Assembly: GCF_002760615.1 (NCBI RefSeq)
Contig: NZ_AWWI01000164.1
Location: 1-64,000, forward strand
DNA: 64,000 bases
DNA from: Puniceibacterium antarcticum
Lineage (GTDB): Bacteria; Pseudomonadota; Alphaproteobacteria; Rhodobacterales; Rhodobacteraceae
Reading direction: 5' to 3'
Positions within the stretch are counted from its first letter, which is position 1. Every line of letters begins with the position of its first letter. The position numbers and the translations under genes are program-made. The notes beneath the pieces were generated by a model, which saw only the letters and a list, made by a program, of their open reading frames with translations, ran no database searches and was not told where the DNA came from. Below, one piece after another: positions 36,101-43,068 of this stretch.

Positions 36101-36579
36101 CGCGACATCTTAAGGATGTGGCTGCCACTTCCAAAGACCCAGCAGTACAGCGCCCGGCTGCGGGTGGGCGCTCCTGAGGTTTAAGGCTGGCACTTTATCT
36201 CTCGGTCACCCCGTCCCTGGAAACATACACTAACATCACCAAGGCCCCCGCCATCACGCCAGAGGCACGACGGGGCGAGCTGTGGCATTTCTCATCGAGG
36301 GTCATGGACAGCCAGAGAGGCCGCCCCCGTCCCGCAACATGCTGCGATGCCGCGCAAAAATACAGCTTTGGGTGGCGTGATGCCCCTTGTGCAATGTCGC
36401 GATCTTCCCCACCTATGATCATGCAGGACGCCACGACGGCTTATCCTAAAACGGCCAGACCCGCGCCGCCTGCTGCCTCACCGCTGACATCGCCCTGACC
36501 CGTCAGGTCCCATGCCAACCCTGAGCATCCACCCGATGGGCATAAGCCGTTCGGGAACCCGTGCGAAGGAATGACTCCC
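36101..36579. other. 479-base stretch with one hairpin and no larger gene
   Basis: Beyond the hairpin at 36149-36172, I see no supported coding frame; a minus-strand frame (36195-36434) has no ribosome-binding site. The end of the stretch provides AAGGA for the Lys-rich small gene at 36580. Confidence 0.35.
36149..36172 (+). terminator. Hairpin after the gene that overlaps parE
   Basis: AGCGCCC (36149-36155) and GGGCGCT (36166-36172) form a 7-bp stem with a 10-base loop, about 50 bases after the stop. It lacks a U-run. Confidence 0.4.
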
Positions 36580-36708
36580 ATGTCCAAGGAAAAGAACAAA
36601 GGCAACAAGGAAACCAAAAAACCGAAGAAGGAAAAGGTAAAAGTGCTCGCCACCGCCAATTCCGGAGCGAAGAGTGCGACCACCATCGCCGGTAAAAAGG
36701 TCAACTGA
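36580..36708 (+). CDS. 42-residue Lys-rich small protein
   Basis: A very basic peptide, MSKEKNKGNKETKKPKKEK followed by VKVLATANSGAKSATTIAGKKVN. AAGGA lies nine bases before ATG 36580, a normal spacing; the ATG at 36571 is too close to it. The plan K-x-x-x-GNKE-x-KKPKKEK ... GKK recurs, as I remember, in short hypothetical proteins of alphaproteobacteria. High charge suggests nucleic-acid or ribosome binding; the role is unknown. Confidence 0.6.
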   Translation: MSKEKNKGNKETKKPKKEKVKVLATANSGAKSATTIAGKKVN

Positions 36709-36830
36709 GCCTGTTGCGTGGTGCTGCCGTCTGCAATCGGCGCGAGCGGATGTGCCTAAGGCAGGCGCGGCCCCGGTCCGCCTGATCCATGCGGCCCTTT
36801 GATCCGGCGCGCCACACGCTGAGCCTATAT

Positions 36831-36868
36831 GGGAACCCCGCAGACCGCAGAGGCGGCGCGGGGTTCCC
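36831..36868 (+). terminator. Strong stem-loop downstream of the Lys-rich gene
   Basis: GGGAACCCCGC (36831-36841) pairs perfectly with GCGGGGTTCCC (36858-36868) across a 16-base loop and is followed by TTGTT. It may end transcription of the Lys-rich gene or of a small RNA between 36709 and 36868. Confidence 0.6.
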
Positions 36869-36965
36869 TTGTTCCAAACGACACCGCCAGCTTCCCATCG
36901 GGGATACACGCCGTGGTGATGCCATGGCTCTTGCCCTGTGTCGGCAGTTACGCTCCTATCTCGGC

Positions 36966-37643
36966 ATGCGCGCTGTCTTGTTTCTGATCCTTGCCCTTGC
37001 CGCCTGCGGTCGTCCCCTGACCCCGCTGGAAACGGCTTATGTGCAGGCGCTGCAGGGTGATGAGACCGACACGTCGCGGGTGCGGCTGGTGGACGGTCAT
37101 CCCGGCGCCGCAATCACCCATCAGCGCCCGGCCCGGCCCCGGCTGACCTGTTCCGAACGCCTCTGGCCCGCACCAGAGGCGGACATGGTGACGGTGCAGC
37201 CCGCAGGCATGGCGATCTTCAACCACATCCTGCTGCGCGACGATCTCTATCGCGATGATTTCCTTGGGACCTTACCCGAAGAGATTGATCTGGCGAGCGC
37301 GATGCTGTTCGCCCATGAGATGACCCATGTCTGGCAGTGGCAGAACCGCAAGCGCACCGGTTACAGCCCGCTGCGCGCGGCGTCGGAACACAGCCAGTCT
37401 GACCCCTATCTGTTTGACGAGGACAGCCCCGCGACCTTCCTAAATCACGGGTATGAGCAGCAGGGCGCGATTGTCGAGGAATACGTCTGCTGCGCCCTGC
37501 TGGACCCGGAGGCGCCGCGCACCGAGCGGCTGCATGCGATGATCGCCGAGGCGATGCCGATGTCGCGGCTGGACGAGGTGCTGGAGCATCGCGCCGTGCG
37601 CCTGCCTTGGGACGGGGTCGAGGTAACGGGGATCTGCCGCTGA
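36966..37643 (+). CDS. Lipoprotein with a HExxH zinc-protease-like motif
   Basis: 225 residues beginning with a short lipoprotein signal (LILALAAC, Cys at residue 14). The main mark is AHEMTHVWQWQNRKRTGYSPL (about 116-136), where HEMTH is a HExxH zinc motif and HVWQWQ is typical of DUF4157-like and vgr-associated 'eCIS' peptidase-like proteins. An acidic region and a Glu (QGAIVEEYVCC) later could supply the third ligand. An upstream in-frame ATG at 36924 is possible. The role is unknown; activity depends on an unverified zinc site. Confidence 0.65.
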   Translation: MRAVLFLILALAACGRPLTPLETAYVQALQGDETDTSRVRLVDGHPGAAITHQRPARPRLTCSERLWPAPEADMVTVQPAGMAIFNHILLRDDLYRDDFLGTLPEEIDLASAMLFAHEMTHVWQWQNRKRTGYSPLRAASEHSQSDPYLFDEDSPATFLNHGYEQQGAIVEEYVCCALLDPEAPRTERLHAMIAEAMPMSRLDEVLEHRAVRLPWDGVEVTGICR

Positions 37644-37652
37644 GCGGCCCTC

Positions 37653-39215
37653 TCAGGCCACCGGTTGCAGGAAGGGAGAGGGGCAGTCGCCGTCCACCGG
37701 CCAGCGCGCATAAGCGCCGTCCAACTGCAGGCTGACCCGGACCGCCCCCGGAGCGCTGCGGCGTGCCTGCAGAACCACCTGCTGGCCGTCAAAGTTGCGC
37801 AGGCCCAGGATCGCGGGCAGTCCGTCATCTTCGAGCGAATCTCGCAGCAGCGACAGGGCGAGGCTTTGCCCATGCAGCAAGCCATTACGATTCTCGACAC
37901 CATAAAAGCCGCCCGCGATGCTGCGCCCCAGCACCATATTGGCGGCGAGGCGATCCAGCTGGTACGTCAGGGTGTGACGGTGTGACAGCGTGGCCCCGGT
38001 ATCATCGCAGGTGGCGGCAAAGAGCGCCTTGAGCAGGGTGACCTGCACGCCGGCCAGCACCGCCTTGCCCACGCCCAGCGCCGGGCAAAGGGCAGCACCG
38101 GCCTGATCCAGCCGGGGCAGCATGAGGTTTTCGCGGAAGGCGACCGGGCTCCACCCGTCGACCGCGCCGCCTTTGGCGTCGGGAAGAGCACAAGTGCCGG
38201 TGCCCACGACGCGGTTGAGCTGCGTGATCCAGTGCAGCAGCCGCGGCGCAGAGGCCCGGAGCCGGTCGAGCGCCGCCCGTTCCAGCGCGGTTTCGGGTCC
38301 GGCGCGCTGATCTTCGCCTGCGGCGATCAGTGTCCAGCGGGCGGCCACCACGCCGGGGCGGGCAAAGCGCCCCCCCCGCGACAGACCGAGGCGGACGCTG
38401 TCAGCACTGCGCGCGCCGTTCAGCATCAGCGTCAGCACCCGCTGTGCGCTCCAGACACGGCCGCGCTGAACCGGCAGCGCGCCACTGTCGGCTGGTGCAC
38501 CCTGGGACAGAAGTTGCAGCGCGGTCGAGAAATAGACCTGACAGGAATGGCGGTTGTGCACCTGAAACGCCAGATCGCGTGGGGTGTGCAGCCGTTGGCG
38601 GCTGGGGTCAGGACGATCCGGAAGGGGCAGCTTTGCGCCACAGCACGCCTCGATCCAGCGCAGCCAGTAGGACATCGAATCGTCAGCGCGGGGATCGGCG
38701 ATGCCCGGCACACAAAGATCACCGCCCGTGGGACCAGCGGCCCGTGGTGGAGCGCTGTGGAAAAAGGCCGAAAGAATGGAGCCGAAAGCGGTCTGCGGCG
38801 GGGATTGGGGCCGATCATCCGGCGGCATCGCGGATGGCGCAGGATGATCAGCCTCACCCGGAATGCACAGCGCAAGCAAATCCAGAAGAGAGCTTTCAGC
38901 AGACTGGGGGACGTGCTGGCCGGAGGGCCACGGCAGCTGACAAAGCTGGGTCTGCAGATCATGCAGGGTGAAACGGGTGTCCGCATCGATCCTGACATCG
39001 CGCTGGGGGTCAAGAAGATCGGCAAAGGGAATGTCGCGCAGGAGTGTCAGCGCATAGATCTGCGCCATCTCGCAGGCCAGCGCATCCGACGTCAGCACCG
39101 GGCGGCGGCGGATGACGCGCCCCTGCAGGCGTTTGGGCCGCGCGGAGTCGGGCCCGGACTGGCCACCGCTGACCAGGGTAAACGGCGATGGTCGGATACC
39201 AGTGCTGCCAGGCAT
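37653..39215 (-). CDS. Vanadium-haloperoxidase-like protein with degraded active site
   Basis: A 520-residue protein. Start 39215 follows AGGGGG; a GTG 51 bases earlier is possible. The overall plan fits bacterial vanadium-dependent haloperoxidases (PAP2 superfamily): EMAQIYALTLLRDIPF (about 49-64), MSYWLRW, TPRDLAFQVHNRHSCQVYFSTALQLL, then LKALF and LDRLAANMVLGR. The catalytic blocks are altered: the SGH segment reads VGK (about 382-384), the final GVHY reads GGFY (about 435-438), and the K-x7-R anchor is absent, while the GR arginine (about 431) is kept. No signal peptide is seen. I infer a pseudoenzyme or a changed role. Confidence 0.7.
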   Translation of the reverse strand: MPGSTGIRPSPFTLVSGGQSGPDSARPKRLQGRVIRRRPVLTSDALACEMAQIYALTLLRDIPFADLLDPQRDVRIDADTRFTLHDLQTQLCQLPWPSGQHVPQSAESSLLDLLALCIPGEADHPAPSAMPPDDRPQSPPQTAFGSILSAFFHSAPPRAAGPTGGDLCVPGIADPRADDSMSYWLRWIEACCGAKLPLPDRPDPSRQRLHTPRDLAFQVHNRHSCQVYFSTALQLLSQGAPADSGALPVQRGRVWSAQRVLTLMLNGARSADSVRLGLSRGGRFARPGVVAARWTLIAAGEDQRAGPETALERAALDRLRASAPRLLHWITQLNRVVGTGTCALPDAKGGAVDGWSPVAFRENLMLPRLDQAGAALCPALGVGKAVLAGVQVTLLKALFAATCDDTGATLSHRHTLTYQLDRLAANMVLGRSIAGGFYGVENRNGLLHGQSLALSLLRDSLEDDGLPAILGLRNFDGQQVVLQARRSAPGAVRVSLQLDGAYARWPVDGDCPSPFLQPVA

Positions 39216-39653
39216 GACAATTCCCCCTGAAGTGTCGCCGCTTCCTGACTTGAGTGCAGGGCGCACGAAATTTTCAACCTAGAGTAAACGGATCGTGATG
39301 CCCCAAACGTAAAATGGGCGACAGTCCGCCGCAGATTTCTGCGAACTCTTTTCGTGAGTTAACCCGGCCGCGTGAAAAAAACGCAAACAGGGCCTGTCCG
39401 CTTGGCTTTGAAGAGGGGGCGAGGTCTGTCATTCGCGCTAAGGCAGTAGAAACCTGAGCCCGTCAGGGGACGGTGCGGGCCGACAGTGCCTGCCACAGGG
39501 CGGCGCGTCGGAACGGGAAGCGCCCCGGGCCGGGGTGCTGCGGCGGTGAGGGATGCGCTGGGGGCGCGCGCCGCAGTGAGGGGCCAGCCCCTCACGCTCC
39601 CCGGGATATTTGGGGGCAGATGAAGGCGGGGAGAGGCCGACGGTTTGGGGAAA
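39216..39653. other. 438-base region with a repeated 3' hairpin element
   Basis: It holds the palindrome at 39576-39595 and the repeated tail at 39599-39628 (see repeat entries), both lying just past the end of the DUF6505 gene. I see no coding frame. The left part contains the promoter of the haloperoxidase-like gene. Confidence 0.4.
39576..39628 (-). repeat. Composite hairpin-plus-tail element, copy A (3' of DUF6505 gene)
   Basis: A perfect 20-base palindrome (GTGAGGGGC-CA-GCCCCTCAC, 39576-39595) sits next to a 30-base tail (39599-39628) that recurs at 53989-54018 with 28 of 30 bases equal. On the minus strand the tail begins 26 bases after the stop codon at 39654, so the hairpin lies at the 3' end of the transcript. 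It looks like a terminator or a 3' stability element. Confidence 0.6.
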
Positions 39654-40133
39654 TTATTCGTCGAGGGAGCCGTGGATGGCAAATTGCAGGATGTCAGCCT
39701 CCTGCGCCTCGATCACGCGAAAGCTTTCGTGCACGCCGACATCCGTCAGCTCGCGCGCGACGGTGAGCAGCGTGTTGGCGTTGTGGTCGTCGCAGAGGGC
39801 AATCATCTGGTCGATTTCTTCTGTGGCGACGGGGCGGGCGATGTCCAGTGACGGCGCGCCGTAGGTGTCGACAAAATGCTGGGCGAGCGCGGTGATCAGC
39901 GTCTCGCGTTCGACCGCTTCCAACTGGGTCACCGCGACAAAGCTGACGCGGCCATAGGTTTCGATCCCGAGCCAGCCGTTGGAAAACGCCTGCCGCGCCT
40001 TGCCAAATAGATCACCTTCGCTCCAGTTGGAAAACTCGAATCCGCCCGAGATGCACCATTCGCCGGTGCGCGCCGGGCTGTGAAAGACGCGGGTGTCGCT
40101 TTCGTCGAAATGGATCGCGCGGGCGAGTTTCAT
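39654..40133 (-). CDS. DUF6505 family protein
   Basis: 159 residues, no signal peptide. It opens with KLARAIHFDESDTRVFHSPARTGEWCISGGFEFSN and has FVAVTQLEAVERETLITALAQHFVDTYGAPSLDIARPVATEEIDQM, the plan of DUF6505. It starts three bases after the stop of the ligase-like gene and is last in a minus-strand operon (Mrp, ligase-like, DUF6505) next to formate dehydrogenase. The biochemical role is unknown. Confidence 0.8.
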   Translation of the reverse strand: MKLARAIHFDESDTRVFHSPARTGEWCISGGFEFSNWSEGDLFGKARQAFSNGWLGIETYGRVSFVAVTQLEAVERETLITALAQHFVDTYGAPSLDIARPVATEEIDQMIALCDDHNANTLLTVARELTDVGVHESFRVIEAQEADILQFAIHGSLDE

Positions 40134-40136
40134 GTC

Positions 40137-40835
40137 TCAGGCCTCCAGCAGAGTGGTGAGCGGGATCAGATGCGTGGTGTCCCCGGATTTCAGCAGCATA
40201 CCAAGGTTTTCATCCACGCCAAGGAAGGTGCCGGTCTGGCCCGACTGGGTGATTGGCTGGCCGATACCGTGCAGCAACCCGGCCCAGTCGCGGTGCAGCG
40301 GCGGCATGCCGTCCTCTTCCCAGCGGTGCAGGCCGGTGAGCGTGTGGCGCGCCCAGGATTCCAGCAGGTCCTGAGGCCGCAGATCACCGCAGCCTTCGCT
40401 ATAAAGCGCGGTTTCATCCGGGGTGTCGCCGGTGTCCTGCGTGGTCGCCTCAAACTGCAGGGTGACGCCCACCACCAGCCAGTCGGGGATCTGATCGGGC
40501 TCATGGGTCGAGGCGGCAATGTGCAAGGCCCCGCAGCGCCCGCCGTTGACGCGGATCGCGCCGTTCCAGTCCAGATGCACCGGCACCTCGGGCGGGGCAA
40601 GCGCGCCCAGCGCGTTCTGCACCCCGACACCGCAGAGCGGCAGCATCGCGACCGCCTGTGCCAGCGGCACCTCGGGGGCGCAGATCAGGGCCGCACGCAG
40701 ATCGCCGGACAGATCATAGAGGATCAGACCGGCATCGCAGCCCTGCGCAGCGGTCTGGCGCGCCGCAGCAAAGGGGTCGCGCCCCGCAACATTCAGACCG
40801 CTCAGCAGCGGCGGAAATTGCGGGGGGCGCATCAT
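40137..40835 (-). CDS. Biotin/lipoate ligase-like protein with DUF4444-type C-terminus
   Basis: 232 residues. The first part (LPLCGVGVQNALGALAPPEVPVHLDWNGAIRVNGGRCGALHIAAS, about 65-110) resembles the biotin/lipoate protein ligase fold, with the WPN/DWNG substrate segment, and the C-terminal 60 residues (GTFLGVDENLGMLLKSGDTTHLIPLTTLL) resemble DUF4444. The ATG overlaps the mrp stop by four bases. It may attach a cofactor to a protein partner or only keep the fold; no lipoyl domain is visible nearby. Confidence 0.78.
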   Translation of the reverse strand: MMRPPQFPPLLSGLNVAGRDPFAAARQTAAQGCDAGLILYDLSGDLRAALICAPEVPLAQAVAMLPLCGVGVQNALGALAPPEVPVHLDWNGAIRVNGGRCGALHIAASTHEPDQIPDWLVVGVTLQFEATTQDTGDTPDETALYSEGCGDLRPQDLLESWARHTLTGLHRWEEDGMPPLHRDWAGLLHGIGQPITQSGQTGTFLGVDENLGMLLKSGDTTHLIPLTTLLEA

Positions 40836-41914
40836 GCGCGGCCCTCTGCGATCAGGCGGCGGGCGAGATCGCGAAAGCTCTGGGCCTGCGCGCTGTCGGG
40901 TTTGGACACCACGATGGGCGCGCCGCCGTCCGAGGCAACGCGGATGTCGAGGTGCAGCGGGATTTCGGCCAGCAGCGGCACGCCCATTTTCGCCGCCTCT
41001 GCCGCGACACCGCCGTGGCCAAAGATATGTTCCTCGTGCCCGCAGTTCGAACAGATATGCGTGCTCATGTTCTCGATCAGGCCAAAGATTGGCACCTTCA
41101 TCTGGTTGAACATGTCGATGCCCTTGCGCGCATCCAGCAGGGCCACATCCTGCGGCGTGCTGACCACGATGGCACCGTCCACTTGCGCCTTTTGCGCCAG
41201 AGTCATCTGCACATCGCCGGTGCCGGGCGGCAGATCGACCAGCAGCACATCCAGCGCGCCCCATTGCACCTGCATCATCATCTGCTGCAGCGCGCCCATC
41301 AGCATCGGACCGCGCCAGACAACCGCCTGACCTTCGTTGGTCATCAGGCCCATGGACATCATCGTCACGCCAAAGTTGCGCATCGGCAGAATCGTTTTGC
41401 CATCGGGCGACGCGGGCCGTCCGCTGACGCCCAGCATCCGGGGCTGCGACGGCCCGTAGACATCCGCATCCAGCAGGCCGACGCGGCGACCCTCGGCCGC
41501 CAGCGCACAGGCAAGGTTGGCCGAGACGGTGGATTTGCCCACGCCGCCCTTGCCGGAGGCAATCGCGATGATACGGTCCACCCCGGGGATCTTTTCCGGC
41601 CCGCCCTGCAGCGGTTTGGGCGCATGGGAATGGCCCGAGCCCTTGAGATCCGGCGGCGGTGCCTTGGCCGAATGGGCGGTCATCACAACCGAGACGTTCT
41701 TGGCGCCGTCCAGCGTTTTGACCAGATCTTCGGCCTGTTGGCGCACGGGGGTATAGGCCTGCGCCCTCTCCCCCGGCACCTCAAAGACGAAACGCACGGT
41801 GGCGGCTTCGACCGTCAGGGCCTTGACCAGACCGGCGGTGACGATGTCATCGCCTGAAACGGGGTCTTTCACGGATTTCAGCGCGGTCAGAACCGCGTCG
41901 CGTGTCAATGTCAC
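40832..41914 (-). CDS. mrp: Mrp/NBP35-family Fe-S cluster carrier ATPase
   Basis: A 360-residue P-loop protein moving Fe-S clusters to target proteins. An N-terminal MIP18-like domain (LTRDAVLTALKSVKDPVSGDDIVTAGLVKAL) comes first, then Walker A GKGGVGKSTVSANLA (about 116-130), the VLLVDLPPGTGDVQ switch and the cluster-binding CxxC in ICSNCGHEEHIFG (about 286-298). It leads the operon with the ligase-like and DUF6505 genes. Its position beside the formate dehydrogenase cluster suggests supply of clusters to that Fe-S-rich enzyme. Confidence 0.92.
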   Translation of the reverse strand: MTLTRDAVLTALKSVKDPVSGDDIVTAGLVKALTVEAATVRFVFEVPGERAQAYTPVRQQAEDLVKTLDGAKNVSVVMTAHSAKAPPPDLKGSGHSHAPKPLQGGPEKIPGVDRIIAIASGKGGVGKSTVSANLACALAAEGRRVGLLDADVYGPSQPRMLGVSGRPASPDGKTILPMRNFGVTMMSMGLMTNEGQAVVWRGPMLMGALQQMMMQVQWGALDVLLVDLPPGTGDVQMTLAQKAQVDGAIVVSTPQDVALLDARKGIDMFNQMKVPIFGLIENMSTHICSNCGHEEHIFGHGGVAAEAAKMGVPLLAEIPLHLDIRVASDGGAPIVVSKPDSAQAQSFRDLARRLIAEGRA

Positions 41915-41921
41915 TGTGGTC

Positions 41922-42110
41922 TTATCCCTGGATCTTGCCGGTCACGACATGTTCGAGGTCGAGACCATCAACCGTCAGGACCATCTTGGCCTCGAACGTC
42001 TTGCCTTCGGTGTCGGGCATGTTGCGCATGGCCTCTTCGATGGCCTGCTGGCTGGTGACGCCAACCTGTTTGAGAAACTTGCGCATCGACATGTTGAAAT
42101 CTTCGCTCAT
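41922..42110 (-). CDS. DUF6494 family small protein
   Basis: 62 residues from ATG 42110, preceded by GAGGGATC. MSEDFNMSMRKFLKQVGVTSQQAIEEAMR (helical) followed by KTFEAKMVLTVDGLDLEHVVTGKI (two strands) is the DUF6494 plan. It lies seven bases before mrp on the same strand, so it is probably the first gene of that operon. Function unknown. Confidence 0.8.
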   Translation of the reverse strand: MSEDFNMSMRKFLKQVGVTSQQAIEEAMRNMPDTEGKTFEAKMVLTVDGLDLEHVVTGKIQG

Positions 42111-42202
42111 CCGATCCCTCCCTTGGGTCCTGTGAAGCAGTGTTGGGTGTAGGCGAGGCCTTCTGGGCTTGCAAGTCACACATTCTGGCGGGAGACCTGA
42201 CC

Positions 42203-42241
42203 CATCAGCCTGGCACATCAGCCTGGCCCATCAGCCTGGCA
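42203..42241. repeat. Three tandem 13-base repeats at the end of the methionine aminopeptidase gene
   Basis: The unit CATCAGCCTGGCA/C occurs three times in a row (42203-42215, 42216-42228, 42229-42241). The last unit contains the stop codon region of the map gene (MPG-stop on the minus strand), so the array begins inside the coding end and may vary between strains. Confidence 0.6.
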
Positions 42242-42980
42242 TGGTCACGACAATAGCGCCCCGGTCCGTTGCGACCACCGTATGCTCGTACTGCACGACA
42301 GGGGCGGCGGGTTCGCTGTAGAGCGTCCAGCCGTCCGTGCCATCGGCAGCCAAGAGCCCGCCTTTGGACAGGAAAGGCTCTACAGTCAGCACAAGCCCCT
42401 TGTTGATCCGGCGCTTTTCACTGCGCGTCGGCCAGGTTGGGATTTCCTCTGGATATTCATGCAAGGACCGCCCCACGCCATGGCTCGCCAGGTTGCGGAT
42501 CAGCGTATAACCGCGATCCGCAGCAAAGCGCCCGATGGCCGTGCCGATCCCTGCCAGAGGCTTTCCAGCACCGACCTGCGCGATCCCGATCTGCATGGCG
42601 CGCTTGCCGTCGTGGCAGAGCCTGTCCAGCGAGGGGCGCACAGCCGAGACGCGGAATGTCGCCCCGGTGTCGGCAAAATATCCGTTTTTCGAGGCAGAAA
42701 CGTCGATATTGACCAGATCCGCCAACGCAATGATGCGATCGCCCGGAATGCCGTGGGCGATTTCCTCGTTCACACTGATGCAGGTTGCCCCCGGAAAATC
42801 ATAAGCCGATTGCGGGGCTGACACAGCACCGTGCCGTTCGAGCCATTTCCGCCCGATTTCGTCCAGCTCACCCGTCGTCATGCCGGGTTCCATCGCCTTG
42901 GCCATGGCGTGCATGGTGTTGGCGACAATCCGGCCGATGTCCCTGAGGCCGTCCAGATCTTCCTGCTGTGTGATCGTCAT
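42231..42980 (-). CDS. map: Type I methionine aminopeptidase
   Basis: A 249-residue enzyme removing N-terminal Met from new proteins. The five metal ligands appear in order: DLVNIDVSASKNGYFADTGATF (two Asp, about 83-104), ASHGVGRSLHEYPEE (His, about 163), VLTVEPF (Glu, about 195) and VVQYEHTVV (Glu, about 232). Start 42980 is preceded by AAGGGATC. It lies between the small DUF6494 gene and the four-cluster Fe-S gene, all on the minus strand. Confidence 0.93.
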   Translation of the reverse strand: MTITQQEDLDGLRDIGRIVANTMHAMAKAMEPGMTTGELDEIGRKWLERHGAVSAPQSAYDFPGATCISVNEEIAHGIPGDRIIALADLVNIDVSASKNGYFADTGATFRVSAVRPSLDRLCHDGKRAMQIGIAQVGAGKPLAGIGTAIGRFAADRGYTLIRNLASHGVGRSLHEYPEEIPTWPTRSEKRRINKGLVLTVEPFLSKGGLLAADGTDGWTLYSEPAAPVVQYEHTVVATDRGAIVVTMPG

Positions 42981-43068
42981 GCCATGATCCCTTCTCAAGC
43001 AGCGGCAAAGCTGAAGGCTTTCTGCAAATATCCGTTCTGTCCCGCCATCTGGCTGGGAATGCGGCCCC

